Shown piece by piece: positions 8,140 through 15,783 of a DNA stretch of 35,960 nt (positions are counted from its first letter, which is position 1; the number at the start of each line of letters is the position of its first letter). The stretch covers positions 1-35,960 of the forward strand of contig CAKPBH010000012.1 in the NCBI GenBank assembly GCA_934140355.1. The letters are read 5' to 3'. The position numbers were made by a program, and so were the translations under genes. The notes beneath the pieces were generated by a model. The model saw only the letters and a list, made by a program, of their open reading frames with translations, was not told the origin of the DNA and made no database searches. This DNA is from an uncultured Bacilli bacterium. Its GTDB lineage: Bacteria > Bacillota_I > Bacilli_A > RF39 > UBA660.

Positions 8140-9156
8140 TTACTTCATCCGATAAAAATCATTATCCAAAAAAATAATTGTAACTTTCGTATATTCTTCT
8201 ACCTTAGATTCAACATTAATTTTGTGTCCTAACTTTTCACATAACTTTTTCGCAATATAAAGTCCCATTCCTGTTGATTTTGCTCTAATCCGCCCATTGT
8301 TTCCTGTAAAGGATTTGTCAAACACTCTAGGAATATCTCCCTCAGGAATGCCAATTCCATTATCTAAAATACTTAAAAATATTTTATCTCCATTTATACT
8401 TGCCTCTATCTTTATTTCTGATGCCACATCTATTCTTTGATACTTAATACTATTATTAATAATCTGACTTAAAATAAATTCTAACCATTTGGCATCCGTT
8501 AAAACCTTTATCCTTCCTACATTTACCTCTAATTTAACGTCATTTTCTAATAAATCATCTTTTTCCTTCAGGGCAACATTCTTAATCATTTCTTTTAAAT
8601 CTTTTTCTTGAATCAAATAATCTCTAGAAGCATTTTCACTTCTTACATAATATAAAATTTGATCAATATAATGATCTAACTTTCGAATTTGCTGAATATA
8701 ACTCTTCTCAATTTCGTTTGGATGATTATGATTTAATAAAGTTAAACTAGAAATAGGAATTTTTACTTCATGAATCCACATCTCTACATATTCTTTAAAA
8801 TCACAAATATTTAGCCGATACTCATTAATCTTCTCTATCATTGATTTATTAATCTCATATAATGTCTGATAAAAAATCTCTCCTTCATAAAAATTTGGTT
8901 GATGGATCATTTCTAAAATTAAGTATTTTTGATCTAAACTATCCAAGGTACAAACTAGGTCTTGATAAAAGGAATGTTTTTTTAAATAATCAATGAGAAA
9001 AAGAAGAAGAAAAGTAACCACAAAGATTAATATTAAGGCAATTTTTAAAGAGAATTCTACCTTAAAAGCATTTAGCAATAAAATTTCGATAATAAGACTA
9101 GTTAAAACAATAAATATTTCAACAAATTTATCCCATAAGTATTTTTTTAAACTCAT
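8140..9156 (-). CDS. Bce-type intramembrane-sensing histidine kinase
   Basis: This 338-residue kinase has two closely spaced N-terminal helices (~13-30 and 36-56) with almost no extracellular loop, the hallmark of BceS-like kinases that sense through their ABC transporter. The phosphorylated His is in WIHEVKIP (H129). The ATPase domain shows the N-box (NNSIKY), G1 (DNGIGIP) and G2 (GMGLYIAKKL). The ATG overlaps the response-regulator stop codon (ATGA). Its likely partner is the transporter at 2443-5254, some 3 kb downstream past the lemA-TPM genes. The last 23 codons and downstream sequence are duplicated at 7511-7617. Confidence 0.93.
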   Translation of the reverse strand: MSLKKYLWDKFVEIFIVLTSLIIEILLLNAFKVEFSLKIALILIFVVTFLLLFLIDYLKKHSFYQDLVCTLDSLDQKYLILEMIHQPNFYEGEIFYQTLYEINKSMIEKINEYRLNICDFKEYVEMWIHEVKIPISSLTLLNHNHPNEIEKSYIQQIRKLDHYIDQILYYVRSENASRDYLIQEKDLKEMIKNVALKEKDDLLENDVKLEVNVGRIKVLTDAKWLEFILSQIINNSIKYQRIDVASEIKIEASINGDKIFLSILDNGIGIPEGDIPRVFDKSFTGNNGRIRAKSTGMGLYIAKKLCEKLGHKINVESKVEEYTKVTIIFLDNDFYRMK

Positions 9157-9815
9157 AATAATTTATACCCCTGTCCTTTTTTCGTCTCAATTCTATCATG
9201 AAGATTAAACTCTTGTAATTTACTTCTTAAACGACTGATATTTACCGTTAGGGCATTGTCATTAATAAATTCATTATTGTTCCATAAATCGGTCATTAAA
9301 TCATCTCGAGTCACAATCTTTCCCCGATTATTCAAAAGATAAGTAAAGATAATCATCTCATTTTTAGTCAGTTCCAAAATATGTCCCTCTTTTTCTAACA
9401 TTCCTTTTTTCGGATTAACAATAACCTCATCATAAAATAAATCATCAGGCTTATTTTCCATCCGCTTAAAAATATTTTGAATGCGAAGAAGTAAAATTGT
9501 TGGATGATAAGGCTTGGTGATATAGTCATCCGCCCCACTTGAAATGGATAACACCTCATCCACTTCACTTACCCTGCTGGTAACCATAATAACAGGGACA
9601 TTAGATTCTTTTCGAATCTCTCTTAATAAAATCTCTCCATTTATGCCTGGTAAATTAATATCTAATAAAATTAAATCCACCTTCGCTTTCTTTATTTCTT
9701 CCCTAGCATGTTCAAAATCAGTAAGCAAAACAACTTTATAGCCAGCATTTTCTAATAAAGTTTTTAATTCTAAACGAATAACCTCTTCATCTTCAACAAT
9801 TAATATCTTCTTCAT
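9153..9815 (-). CDS. Bce-type response regulator (OmpR/PhoB family)
   Basis: A 220-residue cytoplasmic DNA-binding regulator. The receiver domain has the acidic pair (VEDEE), the phospho-acceptor Asp in LILLDINLPG (residue 52 from the chosen start), a Thr/Ser switch (VTSR) and Lys (ITKPYHP). It is followed by a winged-helix domain with ELTKNEMIIF, GKIVTRDDLMTDLW, DNALTVNISRLRSKL and a C-terminal GQGYKLL. I prefer the second in-frame Met (MKKILIV), four codons inside the longest frame. A predicted operator for this regulator lies ~90 bases upstream and another before the ABC genes. Confidence 0.92.
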   Translation of the reverse strand: MKKILIVEDEEVIRLELKTLLENAGYKVVLLTDFEHAREEIKKAKVDLILLDINLPGINGEILLREIRKESNVPVIMVTSRVSEVDEVLSISSGADDYITKPYHPTILLLRIQNIFKRMENKPDDLFYDEVIVNPKKGMLEKEGHILELTKNEMIIFTYLLNNRGKIVTRDDLMTDLWNNNEFINDNALTVNISRLRSKLQEFNLHDRIETKKGQGYKLL

Positions 9816-9854
9816 TTTCCACACCATTTTCTTTAAAATTCATCTCACCTACCC

Positions 9855-9860
9855 ATTATA
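9855..9860 (-). promoter_or_regulatory. Predicted extended -10 box for the two-component operon
   Basis: The minus strand reads TGCTATAATGGG, an extended -10 element about 40 bases before the response-regulator start. A weak -35 (TCAAAA) lies 17 bp further up, so activation from the operator at 9905-9918 is plausible. Confidence 0.5.
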
Positions 9861-9902
9861 GCACCTTTTTCCCTAAATTTTGACATTCCCATGCAACTTG
9901 TA

Positions 9903-9934
9903 TATTACAATTTTGTAACACACAAAAAATACTG
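9903..9934 (-). promoter_or_regulatory. Predicted BceR-type operator upstream of the regulator gene
   Basis: Positions 9905-9918 form the perfect palindrome TTACAAAATTGTAA, that is TTACA-AAAT-TGTAA, fitting TNACA-N4-TGTAA. It shares flanks with the site before the ABC genes (5324-5353), including AATACTGA on one side. It sits just past the stop of the VanZ-like gene and points to autoregulation of the two-component system. Confidence 0.65.
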
Positions 9935-9936
9935 AT

Positions 9937-10425
9937 TTAGTTGTTCATGATTAGTAAAAAAATAAAGCCAAGAAAAAGAATTGCCACCATAATTCCTAAG
10001 GCATTCAATATTTTATTTACCCCTCTATCATCTTTAATGACTTTACTCAAGAAAAGATAAATACCAAGACCAATAAGGGTACCTGTTGTATTAGTAATTA
10101 CATCAGTAATATCTGATGCACCAATAGCAAGAATAAATTGCATCGCCTCTAAAATAAAACTAAAGATAAAACCACAACCAATAACTTTTTTATTCTCTAT
10201 TCCTTCCATTTTTAACAGTATTCCTAATGGAATAAAGATGAAAACATTATCTAAAACTTCCCGAAACTGAAAATTGGTCTTTGTAGAATAATAAAATGGA
10301 ATTAGATTAATACTTCTAAATCTCTCTAGTTCTTCACTAGAAAAAGAAAGTTTAAATAGAATAATCCAAATCAACAAGATTAAATAAATTCCTAATAAAA
10401 TTTTTGTTTTTATTTCTTCTTTCAT
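9937..10425 (-). CDS. VanZ-like membrane protein
   Basis: This 162-residue protein has the VanZ-family layout: an N-terminal helix (ILLGIYLILLIWIILFKLSF), the motif SINLIPFYYS, the block NVFIFIPLGILLKM, and further hydrophobic segments to about residue 160. In glycopeptide-resistance clusters VanZ gives low-level teicoplanin resistance, but most family members are chromosomal with unknown roles. It lies 48 bases after the C39-like peptidase gene on the same strand, so the two are probably cotranscribed. No vanH/A/X-type genes are present in the window. Confidence 0.85.
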   Translation of the reverse strand: MKEEIKTKILLGIYLILLIWIILFKLSFSSEELERFRSINLIPFYYSTKTNFQFREVLDNVFIFIPLGILLKMEGIENKKVIGCGFIFSFILEAMQFILAIGASDITDVITNTTGTLIGLGIYLFLSKVIKDDRGVNKILNALGIMVAILFLGFIFLLIMNN

Positions 10426-10473
10426 ATTTATTTCCTTCTCCTTTTATCAATCAAAATTCTATTTCAGTATTTT

Positions 10474-11289
10474 TTACCTCTGAATAACTTGATAAGCCCA
10501 TAGATTTTTAATCTGCCCTTCAATCTCTTCGTAGCGCCACAACTGATTACTTCTCTTTCTACTATTGGAGTCTCGAACAATAAATTTATCCTCTTTCATA
10601 CCTGTTATGGCAATAATATGACCAGTCGTAGTAAAATCTCCTTTTCGCATACTGCAAATAATAGGATGTCCTTGCTTTAGTTCTTGTATCATTGCTGATT
10701 TTGACAAGGGAATTTCTGTTCCTTTGATTCCAAAATATTCCACACCCTTCGTAAAGAAAGACCAACTTGTCCCATCTTGATAATATCCATTGGTATAGGA
10801 ATAAAGAGCAACATCATAGGGAGTAATGTCATTTCGACCAGTTAATCCAGCGATAACAACAGCAACTGCAGTAGGCCCACAGCCATTAATTGCCATTACT
10901 TCATCACCATAAATTCCATATCCCCATCTTTTATCATATTGAAGTAATACAGGATACTCTCCTACACTAACTTTACCAATTGTATCAGAAAATACTTTTC
11001 CTCGGTTTTCTTGATATCCAAGTACATAATCCATCATATCGTTATTTCTAGATAACATCTCCAATAAAATAGAGGGATACTCAGTCTTATGCTCTAATAT
11101 TTTAGCAATATCTTGATTTTCATCTTGTAGAGAGTAAAGTGAATCTAAAACACTTTCCTGACTTGTCTTTTGAATACTTTCAAAAGATTTTATTTCCTGA
11201 AATACCTCACTTATATAATGATTTCTTCTTCCGAAAAGGACAAAAAAGATAATCAAAATAAATAAAAATTTACCTCTTCTTTTCTTCAA
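10474..11289 (-). CDS. C39-like cysteine peptidase, membrane-anchored or secreted
   Basis: A 271-residue protein. A basic start and hydrophobic stretch (residues 7-20) form a signal anchor; ~90 helical residues follow, then a C39-like papain-fold domain. The expected triad is visible: Cys137 in AINGCGPTA, His224 in TGHIIAI and Asp240 in VRDSNS, with QYDKRWGYGIYG at the domain start as usual. Family members without an ABC transporter module cleave unknown peptides or cell-wall substrates outside the cell. The start codon is TTG, supported by AAGGTGGTGAT six bases upstream. The VanZ-like gene follows. Confidence 0.85.
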   Translation of the reverse strand: MKKRRGKFLFILIIFFVLFGRRNHYISEVFQEIKSFESIQKTSQESVLDSLYSLQDENQDIAKILEHKTEYPSILLEMLSRNNDMMDYVLGYQENRGKVFSDTIGKVSVGEYPVLLQYDKRWGYGIYGDEVMAINGCGPTAVAVVIAGLTGRNDITPYDVALYSYTNGYYQDGTSWSFFTKGVEYFGIKGTEIPLSKSAMIQELKQGHPIICSMRKGDFTTTGHIIAITGMKEDKFIVRDSNSRKRSNQLWRYEEIEGQIKNLWAYQVIQR

Positions 11290-11318
11290 GAAAAATCACC
11301 ACCTTTACCTAAATTTTT

Positions 11319-11623
11319 CAAATCCATTAAAAGTTTTAATTGGTAAACAAAAAAATCATCGAAAAACTAATACAATTTTATTGTACTAAGTAATCCATGA
11401 TTATTCTTTAATTTCTCCTTATAAAAATCTTAAGATTTTCTTAATCCTTATTTTTTCGGTAAAACTACCGTAAATGTGGTTTCATTCTCTTCACTAATAG
11501 CAGATATTCTTCCCTGATGAAGTTCAACAATTTCTTTGGCAATAGCAAGACCTAGACCACTGCCCCCCGTCTTACTTGTCCTTGAAGAATCAAGTCGATA
11601 AGACTTATCTAGCCAATATCAAT
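11319..11623 (-). pseudogene. Duplicated, internally deleted 3' end of the VanS-like kinase
   Basis: Positions 11319-11594 match 12606-12881 over 276 collinear bases with roughly 7% differences; this covers the 3' end of the kinase gene (stop at 11449-11451) and ~130 bases downstream of it. Position 11596-11623 then matches 13255-13283, further inside the same gene, so about 370 bp are deleted. No kinase can be made. The block is a direct repeat of the intact kinase end and brackets the XRE relic and small gene B. Confidence 0.85.
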
Positions 11624-11910
11624 TTTTATAAGTAACTTCATAGGGTAAATCAACTCTTTTAATCGTTAAATATCCTTTATTAATATAGCCCTATATTATT
11701 GATAATATTATTTGTATAATTAGCAAAATTACATAAAATCTTACATCATCATTTCCTTTCACACTAACCACCACGCCTAACAATTATAAATTGATTTTTT
11801 TAATAGAATTCTTTTTAATAATTTTTCTAAATAATATATACAAATGCTTTCAAAAAACAAATAATGTAAAAATCATTCCAAATGTAAGAGGAACACCGCC
11901 AACTGGTCAT
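11624..11910. other. Gene-free stretch, nothing identified
   Basis: Highly AT-rich with no credible coding sequence in any frame. One plus-strand ORF runs from 11791 into the XRE relic but its first ~35 residues look random. I see no convincing promoter or terminator here. Confidence 0.4.
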
Positions 11911-12068
11911 ACAAGGTACAATGGAATAACTCAAGTTGAATTAGCTAACATTCTTAATACTACTCAGGCAACATAAGTGCTTATGAAAGTGTTAAAACAA
12001 CATTGTTGACAACATTTACATTGCAAATAGTTAAAAAATACAACCTTTCACTTGATTGGCTTTGTTGA
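11911..12068 (+). pseudogene. Relic of an XRE-family regulator gene (frameshifted)
   Basis: The plus strand encodes GITQVELANILNTTQAT, then after a one-base shift near 11975 continues as SAYES.KTT...FTLQIVKKYNLSLDWLC. Together these are the second half of a Cro/CI helix-turn-helix of the phage-repressor kind. The start is lost and the frame is broken. It faces small gene B and shares the bidirectional terminator with it, so it may once have been part of the same transferred unit. Confidence 0.65.
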
Positions 12069-12086
12069 AAAAAAACAATTCCATAT

Positions 12087-12117
12087 AAAATAGAGTTCAA
12101 ATTTTGAACTCTATTTT
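12087..12117. terminator. Perfect bidirectional terminator hairpin at end of small gene B
   Basis: AAAATAGAGTTCAAA, a one-base centre and TTTGAACTCTATTTT form a 15-bp perfect palindrome with A and T runs at the outer ends. It overlaps the stop codon of 12111-12431 and can also terminate the converging relic. It is almost identical to the hairpin at 7676-7709. Confidence 0.75.
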
Positions 12118-12431
12118 ATGTTATGTCTTGCTACATTTCTATATTTTTTTTGAATACACGTACCATCAGTTTTATATATTGCTACCCCATTTATATCATT
12201 ATATAAATTTAAACATCTTTCTAAAATATCATCTATAGAAATAAATGGTGGAATATCATCCTCATCTATAATTGGATCACACTCAGCAAAACCAATCATA
12301 AATCCTTCAATTGTTTTGCAATATGCACCAATTGAATATTTATTATTATTTTCAAAATACACAATTCTATAACCTTCACCATATTTTTTACTATTTCCTG
12401 CATCAGTTAATTTTTCAGGTGAAATATCCAT
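12111..12431 (-). CDS. Unrecognised small protein, paralogue B
   Basis: A 106-residue soluble protein, the paralogue of the 7703-8038 product (close to half of the aligned residues identical by eye, strongest over DIPPFISID and VAIYKTDGTCIQ). The N-terminus differs (MDISPEKLTDAG). A TATAAT-like -10 box (12460-12465) and AGGAG precede it. Like its paralogue it carries a terminator palindrome across the stop codon and lies between an intact histidine kinase (here the VanS-like one) and a duplicated 3' fragment of that kinase. The function is unknown. Confidence 0.7.
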   Translation of the reverse strand: MDISPEKLTDAGNSKKYGEGYRIVYFENNNKYSIGAYCKTIEGFMIGFAECDPIIDEDDIPPFISIDDILERCLNLYNDINGVAIYKTDGTCIQKKYRNVARHNIK

Positions 12432-12605
12432 ATACTCTCAACTCCTAACTATACTATATATTATATCATGTATACTTTATTTAATGGTAATTCTATTATT
12501 AAAATTTTTTTGTAAAGACAATACAAGTTTTTTCATAAAAGTTCCATATTCATTGATAGAAATTGGAAACCTATATTTACATCTATCATTTAGCGCATAG
12601 CTTTA
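12432..12605. other. Spacer between small gene B and the kinase repeat
   Basis: AT-rich and non-coding as far as I can see. It contains a possible -10 box for small gene B (12460-12465) and no recognisable RNA gene. Its far end is the boundary of the duplicated kinase segment (12606). Confidence 0.4.
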
Positions 12606-12734
12606 CAAATCCATTAAATCTTTTAATTGGAAGTCAAAAAAATCATCGAAAAACTAATACAATTTTATTGTACTAAGTAATCCATGATTATTCTTTAATT
12701 TCTTCTTATAAAAATCTTAAGATTTTCTTAATCC

Positions 12735-13835
12735 TTATTTTTTCGGTAAAACTACTGTAAAAGTGGTTTCATCCTCTTTACTAAAGGCAGATATTTTTCC
12801 TTGGTGAAGTTCAACAATTTCTTTAGCAATAGCAAGACCTAGACCACTGCCACCCGTCTTACTTGTCCTTGAAGAATCAAGACGGTAAAAATTTTCAAAA
12901 ATACGATCTAACTTTTCTTTAGGAATTTGCTTTCCTTGATTGGTAACTTCGACAATAACCTGCTTTCCTTCTTCTCTAGCCATTACTTTGATACTCGTTT
13001 TTTCTTTACTATAATAAATCGCATTTTTAATTAAATTATTAAAGACACGACTTAACTTATCCGAATCAGCATATAATATAATTTTTTCATTAGCATAAAA
13101 CGTAATTTCTTTATCCATTTCTTTTAAGATTGGGTAAAAATCATCAATCATTTGAGCAAACATTAAATTTAGATTTAGTTCTTCTTTTTCTAAAATAATT
13201 TTTTCTGAGTTAAACCTAGCTACCTCAAACAACTCATTAATTAATTCTTCCAGGCGATAAGATTTATCTAGGGCAATATCAATATACCTTTCTTTTTGTT
13301 CTTCTGGCATATCTTTTACTTCACTTAATAAAGATAAATAACCAATCATCGAAGTCAGTGGTGTTTTAATGTCATGAGCAAGATAGACAATTAATTCATC
13401 CTTCTTCTCTTCATTTTCTCTAGCTAACTTTTCATTTTGAATTGCCTGTCTTTTAAAATGATTTAATTTTTTTTCTACCTCTACCATCTCCGGAGGTAAA
13501 TTAATGTATTCAATATTTGGATCAAATAATTGGTCTGCGGATGCTGAAATAGAAAAGGCATAGGAATAAATTTTTTTTAATAATTGATATAAAAAAATTA
13601 AAACCATCCCCAAAGCAAGAAAGAATGCAATAAAAAGAAAATAACCACGATCAAAAATAAGATGATATAAATTTACCAAAAAAAGATAGAAATGAGGGGA
13701 AGTATCATAGAGCCACTGAAAATCTGAACTAGAAATTACCTCAGCCATAACAATGAAAACAATCGCCATCACTACAAGACCAATAATACATTTAGCAATA
13801 AAGGCAAAAAAAGTATTTTTCACCATGACTTCCAT
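12735..13835 (-). CDS. VanS-like sensor histidine kinase
   Basis: This ~366-residue kinase has two N-terminal helices (FIAKCIIGLVVMAIVFIVMA and FLFIAFFLALGMVLIFLY) flanking a ~35-residue extracytoplasmic loop. A linker follows, then LAHDIKTPLTSMIGYLSLL with the phospho-accepting His, an N-box (NNLIKNAIYY) and GGSGLGLAIAKEI. It resembles the VanS group that pairs with VanR. I place the start five bases past the regulator stop codon; a longer overlapping frame exists but would put a polar tail before the first helix. No strong ribosome binding site is present, so translation is probably coupled. Its 3' end is duplicated at 11319-11623. Confidence 0.9.
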   Translation of the reverse strand: MEVMVKNTFFAFIAKCIIGLVVMAIVFIVMAEVISSSDFQWLYDTSPHFYLFLVNLYHLIFDRGYFLFIAFFLALGMVLIFLYQLLKKIYSYAFSISASADQLFDPNIEYINLPPEMVEVEKKLNHFKRQAIQNEKLARENEEKKDELIVYLAHDIKTPLTSMIGYLSLLSEVKDMPEEQKERYIDIALDKSYRLEELINELFEVARFNSEKIILEKEELNLNLMFAQMIDDFYPILKEMDKEITFYANEKIILYADSDKLSRVFNNLIKNAIYYSKEKTSIKVMAREEGKQVIVEVTNQGKQIPKEKLDRIFENFYRLDSSRTSKTGGSGLGLAIAKEIVELHQGKISAFSKEDETTFTVVLPKK

Positions 13836-13839
13836 ATGA

Positions 13840-14535
13840 TTATTTTTCAATTTTATACCCCATTCCATAGACTGTTTTAATATATTTAGGCATCTTTCCT
13901 CCATCATTCATTTTCTCTCTTAAATGCCTAATATGTACCATAATCGTATTGTTATCTTTTAAATAATACTTCTCCTTCCAAACTCTAGAAAATAAATCAT
14001 CACTTTTTACCACGTTTCCTCGATTAACACAAAGTTCCCATAAAATAGAAAATTCTGTTTTCGTCAGTTCGATTGGTTTTTCATTAAAGAAAAATTCATG
14101 GGTGTCATAGTTAATCCGTATGCCCCGAAAATCAATTTCATTTTTCGTATTATCATTAGCCCCCTGATTATATTTCTTATACCTTCTTAATTGAGCCTTC
14201 ACCCTAGCAAGCAATTCAAGTGGTTGAAATGGCTTTGTTACATAATCATCAGCCCCAATACTAAGTCCAGTAATCTTATCCATATCTTCTACTTTAGCCG
14301 TTGCAAAAATAATGGGAAAATTATACTTCTCTCTTATCTTTCTGCATAAAGAAAAACCATCCATATCCGGCATCATAACATCTAGTATTGCAAGGTCAAC
14401 CTTTAAATTATCAATATCTTTTAAAACATCCTGACTAGAATAATATTTATCAACAACGTAATTTTCATTCTTCAAATAAATTTCTACCAAATCAGCAATC
14501 TCTTTTTCATCATCTACGACTAAAATATGAAACAT
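13840..14535 (-). CDS. VanR-like response regulator (OmpR/PhoB family)
   Basis: A 231-residue regulator. The receiver domain begins MFHILVVDDEKEIADLVEIY and has the phospho-acceptor Asp52 in LAILDVMMP, plus ADDYVTKPFQPLELLARVKA, which is very VanR-like. The winged-helix domain has ELTKTEFSILWELC, DNNTIMVHIRHLREKM and VYGMGYKIEK. GAAAGGAAG nine bases upstream supports this ATG over the frame start nine codons earlier. It is cotranscribed with the kinase gene after it. No D-Ala-D-Lac or D-Ala-D-Ser genes are nearby, so its target is unknown; the VanZ-like/C39 genes are candidates. Confidence 0.92.
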   Translation of the reverse strand: MFHILVVDDEKEIADLVEIYLKNENYVVDKYYSSQDVLKDIDNLKVDLAILDVMMPDMDGFSLCRKIREKYNFPIIFATAKVEDMDKITGLSIGADDYVTKPFQPLELLARVKAQLRRYKKYNQGANDNTKNEIDFRGIRINYDTHEFFFNEKPIELTKTEFSILWELCVNRGNVVKSDDLFSRVWKEKYYLKDNNTIMVHIRHLREKMNDGGKMPKYIKTVYGMGYKIEK

Positions 14536-14597
14536 GTTCCTATTCTTCCTTTCAACAAACATCTTTATTTTTATTATAGCATAGATAAAAAAGACAA

Positions 14598-14615
14598 TTC
14601 TTAATTTTTTCTTAA
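14598..14615 (-). promoter_or_regulatory. 11-bp-spaced direct repeat upstream of VanR-like gene
   Basis: On the minus strand TTAAGAA occurs twice, 11 bp apart (TTAAGAAAAAATTAAGAA), just before an extended -10 TGCTATAAT. Direct repeats at one helical turn in the -35 region are typical OmpR-family binding sites, so autoregulation is likely. The very low GC content makes chance repeats possible. Confidence 0.45.
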
Positions 14616-14617
14616 GA

Positions 14618-14654
14618 AATAAAAAATACTTAAAAATCTTTTTTCTTAAGTATT
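14618..14654 (-). terminator. Terminator before the VanR-like operon
   Basis: On the minus strand AATACTTAA, a 12-base loop and TTAAGTATT form a 9-bp perfect stem followed by a T run. It would stop transcripts from the decayed region upstream from reading into the two-component operon. Confidence 0.6.
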
Positions 14655-14670
14655 GCTTTTCTTATAATAT

Positions 14671-15215
<545 letters not shown>

Positions 15216-15590
15216 CAACGATAGATTTTTTAAAACATAATAATAGTACTTTTTCTAGAATATTTCATCATTGTAATAAAATCAGTAAACTTAGTGTTCT
15301 CTTTATTTTCTAACATTTTTCCCTGGATTAGTTCCAAAACACTAACCCCCAAAATATCTGTTAAATCTTCTAAAAGCATAAATCAGGTAAGCTTAAACCT
15401 CGTTCCCATTTACTAACTGCCTTATCTGTAAGTCCGAGTTTTTCAGCTAAATCTTCTATGTCATTTTTAACTCTAAACGATACTCACAAATAAATTTTCC
15501 CATTTTTAAATTCTTCATCTCATCTTTCCTATCTTTAATTTGAATCTAACATACAATAAAATAAAATTCAATAAATCATTGGTAGGATAA
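15216..15590 (-). pseudogene. Decayed copy of the XRE regulator gene and its promoter
   Basis: The block 15230-15518 matches the 5' part of the intact gene (about 1715-2006: HTH and linker), with a two-base loss near 15378 and other indels that break the frame. The ~200 C-terminal codons are gone. Homology continues upstream to about 15590, through the leader (TGAATCTAACATACAATAAA) that is also present upstream of the intact gene, so gene and promoter were copied together. Confidence 0.85.
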
Positions 15591-15622
15591 TACTAATAAT
15601 AAAAAATACTGATCAAAACAAA

Positions 15623-15642
15623 GAAAAAGATCTTAGTTCTTC
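15623..15642. repeat. 20-bp direct repeat, left flank of the insertion sequence
   Basis: GAAAAAGATCTTAGTTCTTC occurs immediately left of the IS and again, identical, immediately right (17121-17140). It is the arm of a terminator that the IS split. Twenty bases is longer than the 8-bp duplication usual for ISL3-family elements. Confidence 0.9.
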
Positions 15643-15669
15643 GGTTCTTCTAAATTCGATGGACCTAGC

Positions 15670-15704
15670 AAAAATTAGTTCAAAATAATTGAGCTAATTT
15701 TTTT
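15670..15704 (+). terminator. Hairpin just inside the IS left end
   Basis: AAAAATTAG (15670-15678) and CTAATTTTT (15694-15702) form a 9-bp stem followed by T residues on the plus strand. It would block transcription entering the transposase gene from outside, a known self-control device of insertion sequences. Confidence 0.55.
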
Positions 15705-15783
15705 GATAAATAAAAAGACATTGACACACTTCTTTGGTACAATGTTTATAGAATCAAAAAATACAAAGTACGAGGTGTTATCA

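Noticed and set aside
12598..12734. CRISPR-like or tandem repeat array in the duplicated AT-rich kinase tails
   Set aside because: The repeats are just two copies of one duplicated block; no regularly spaced short repeats occur anywhere in the window.
12735..14535. Vancomycin-resistance operon
   Set aside because: Only regulator-type genes and a distant VanZ-like gene are present; none of the cell-wall precursor enzymes that define such an operon.
15721..15743. TTGACA and TACAAT as a transposase promoter
   Set aside because: The spacer is only 11 bp, too short for a standard promoter.
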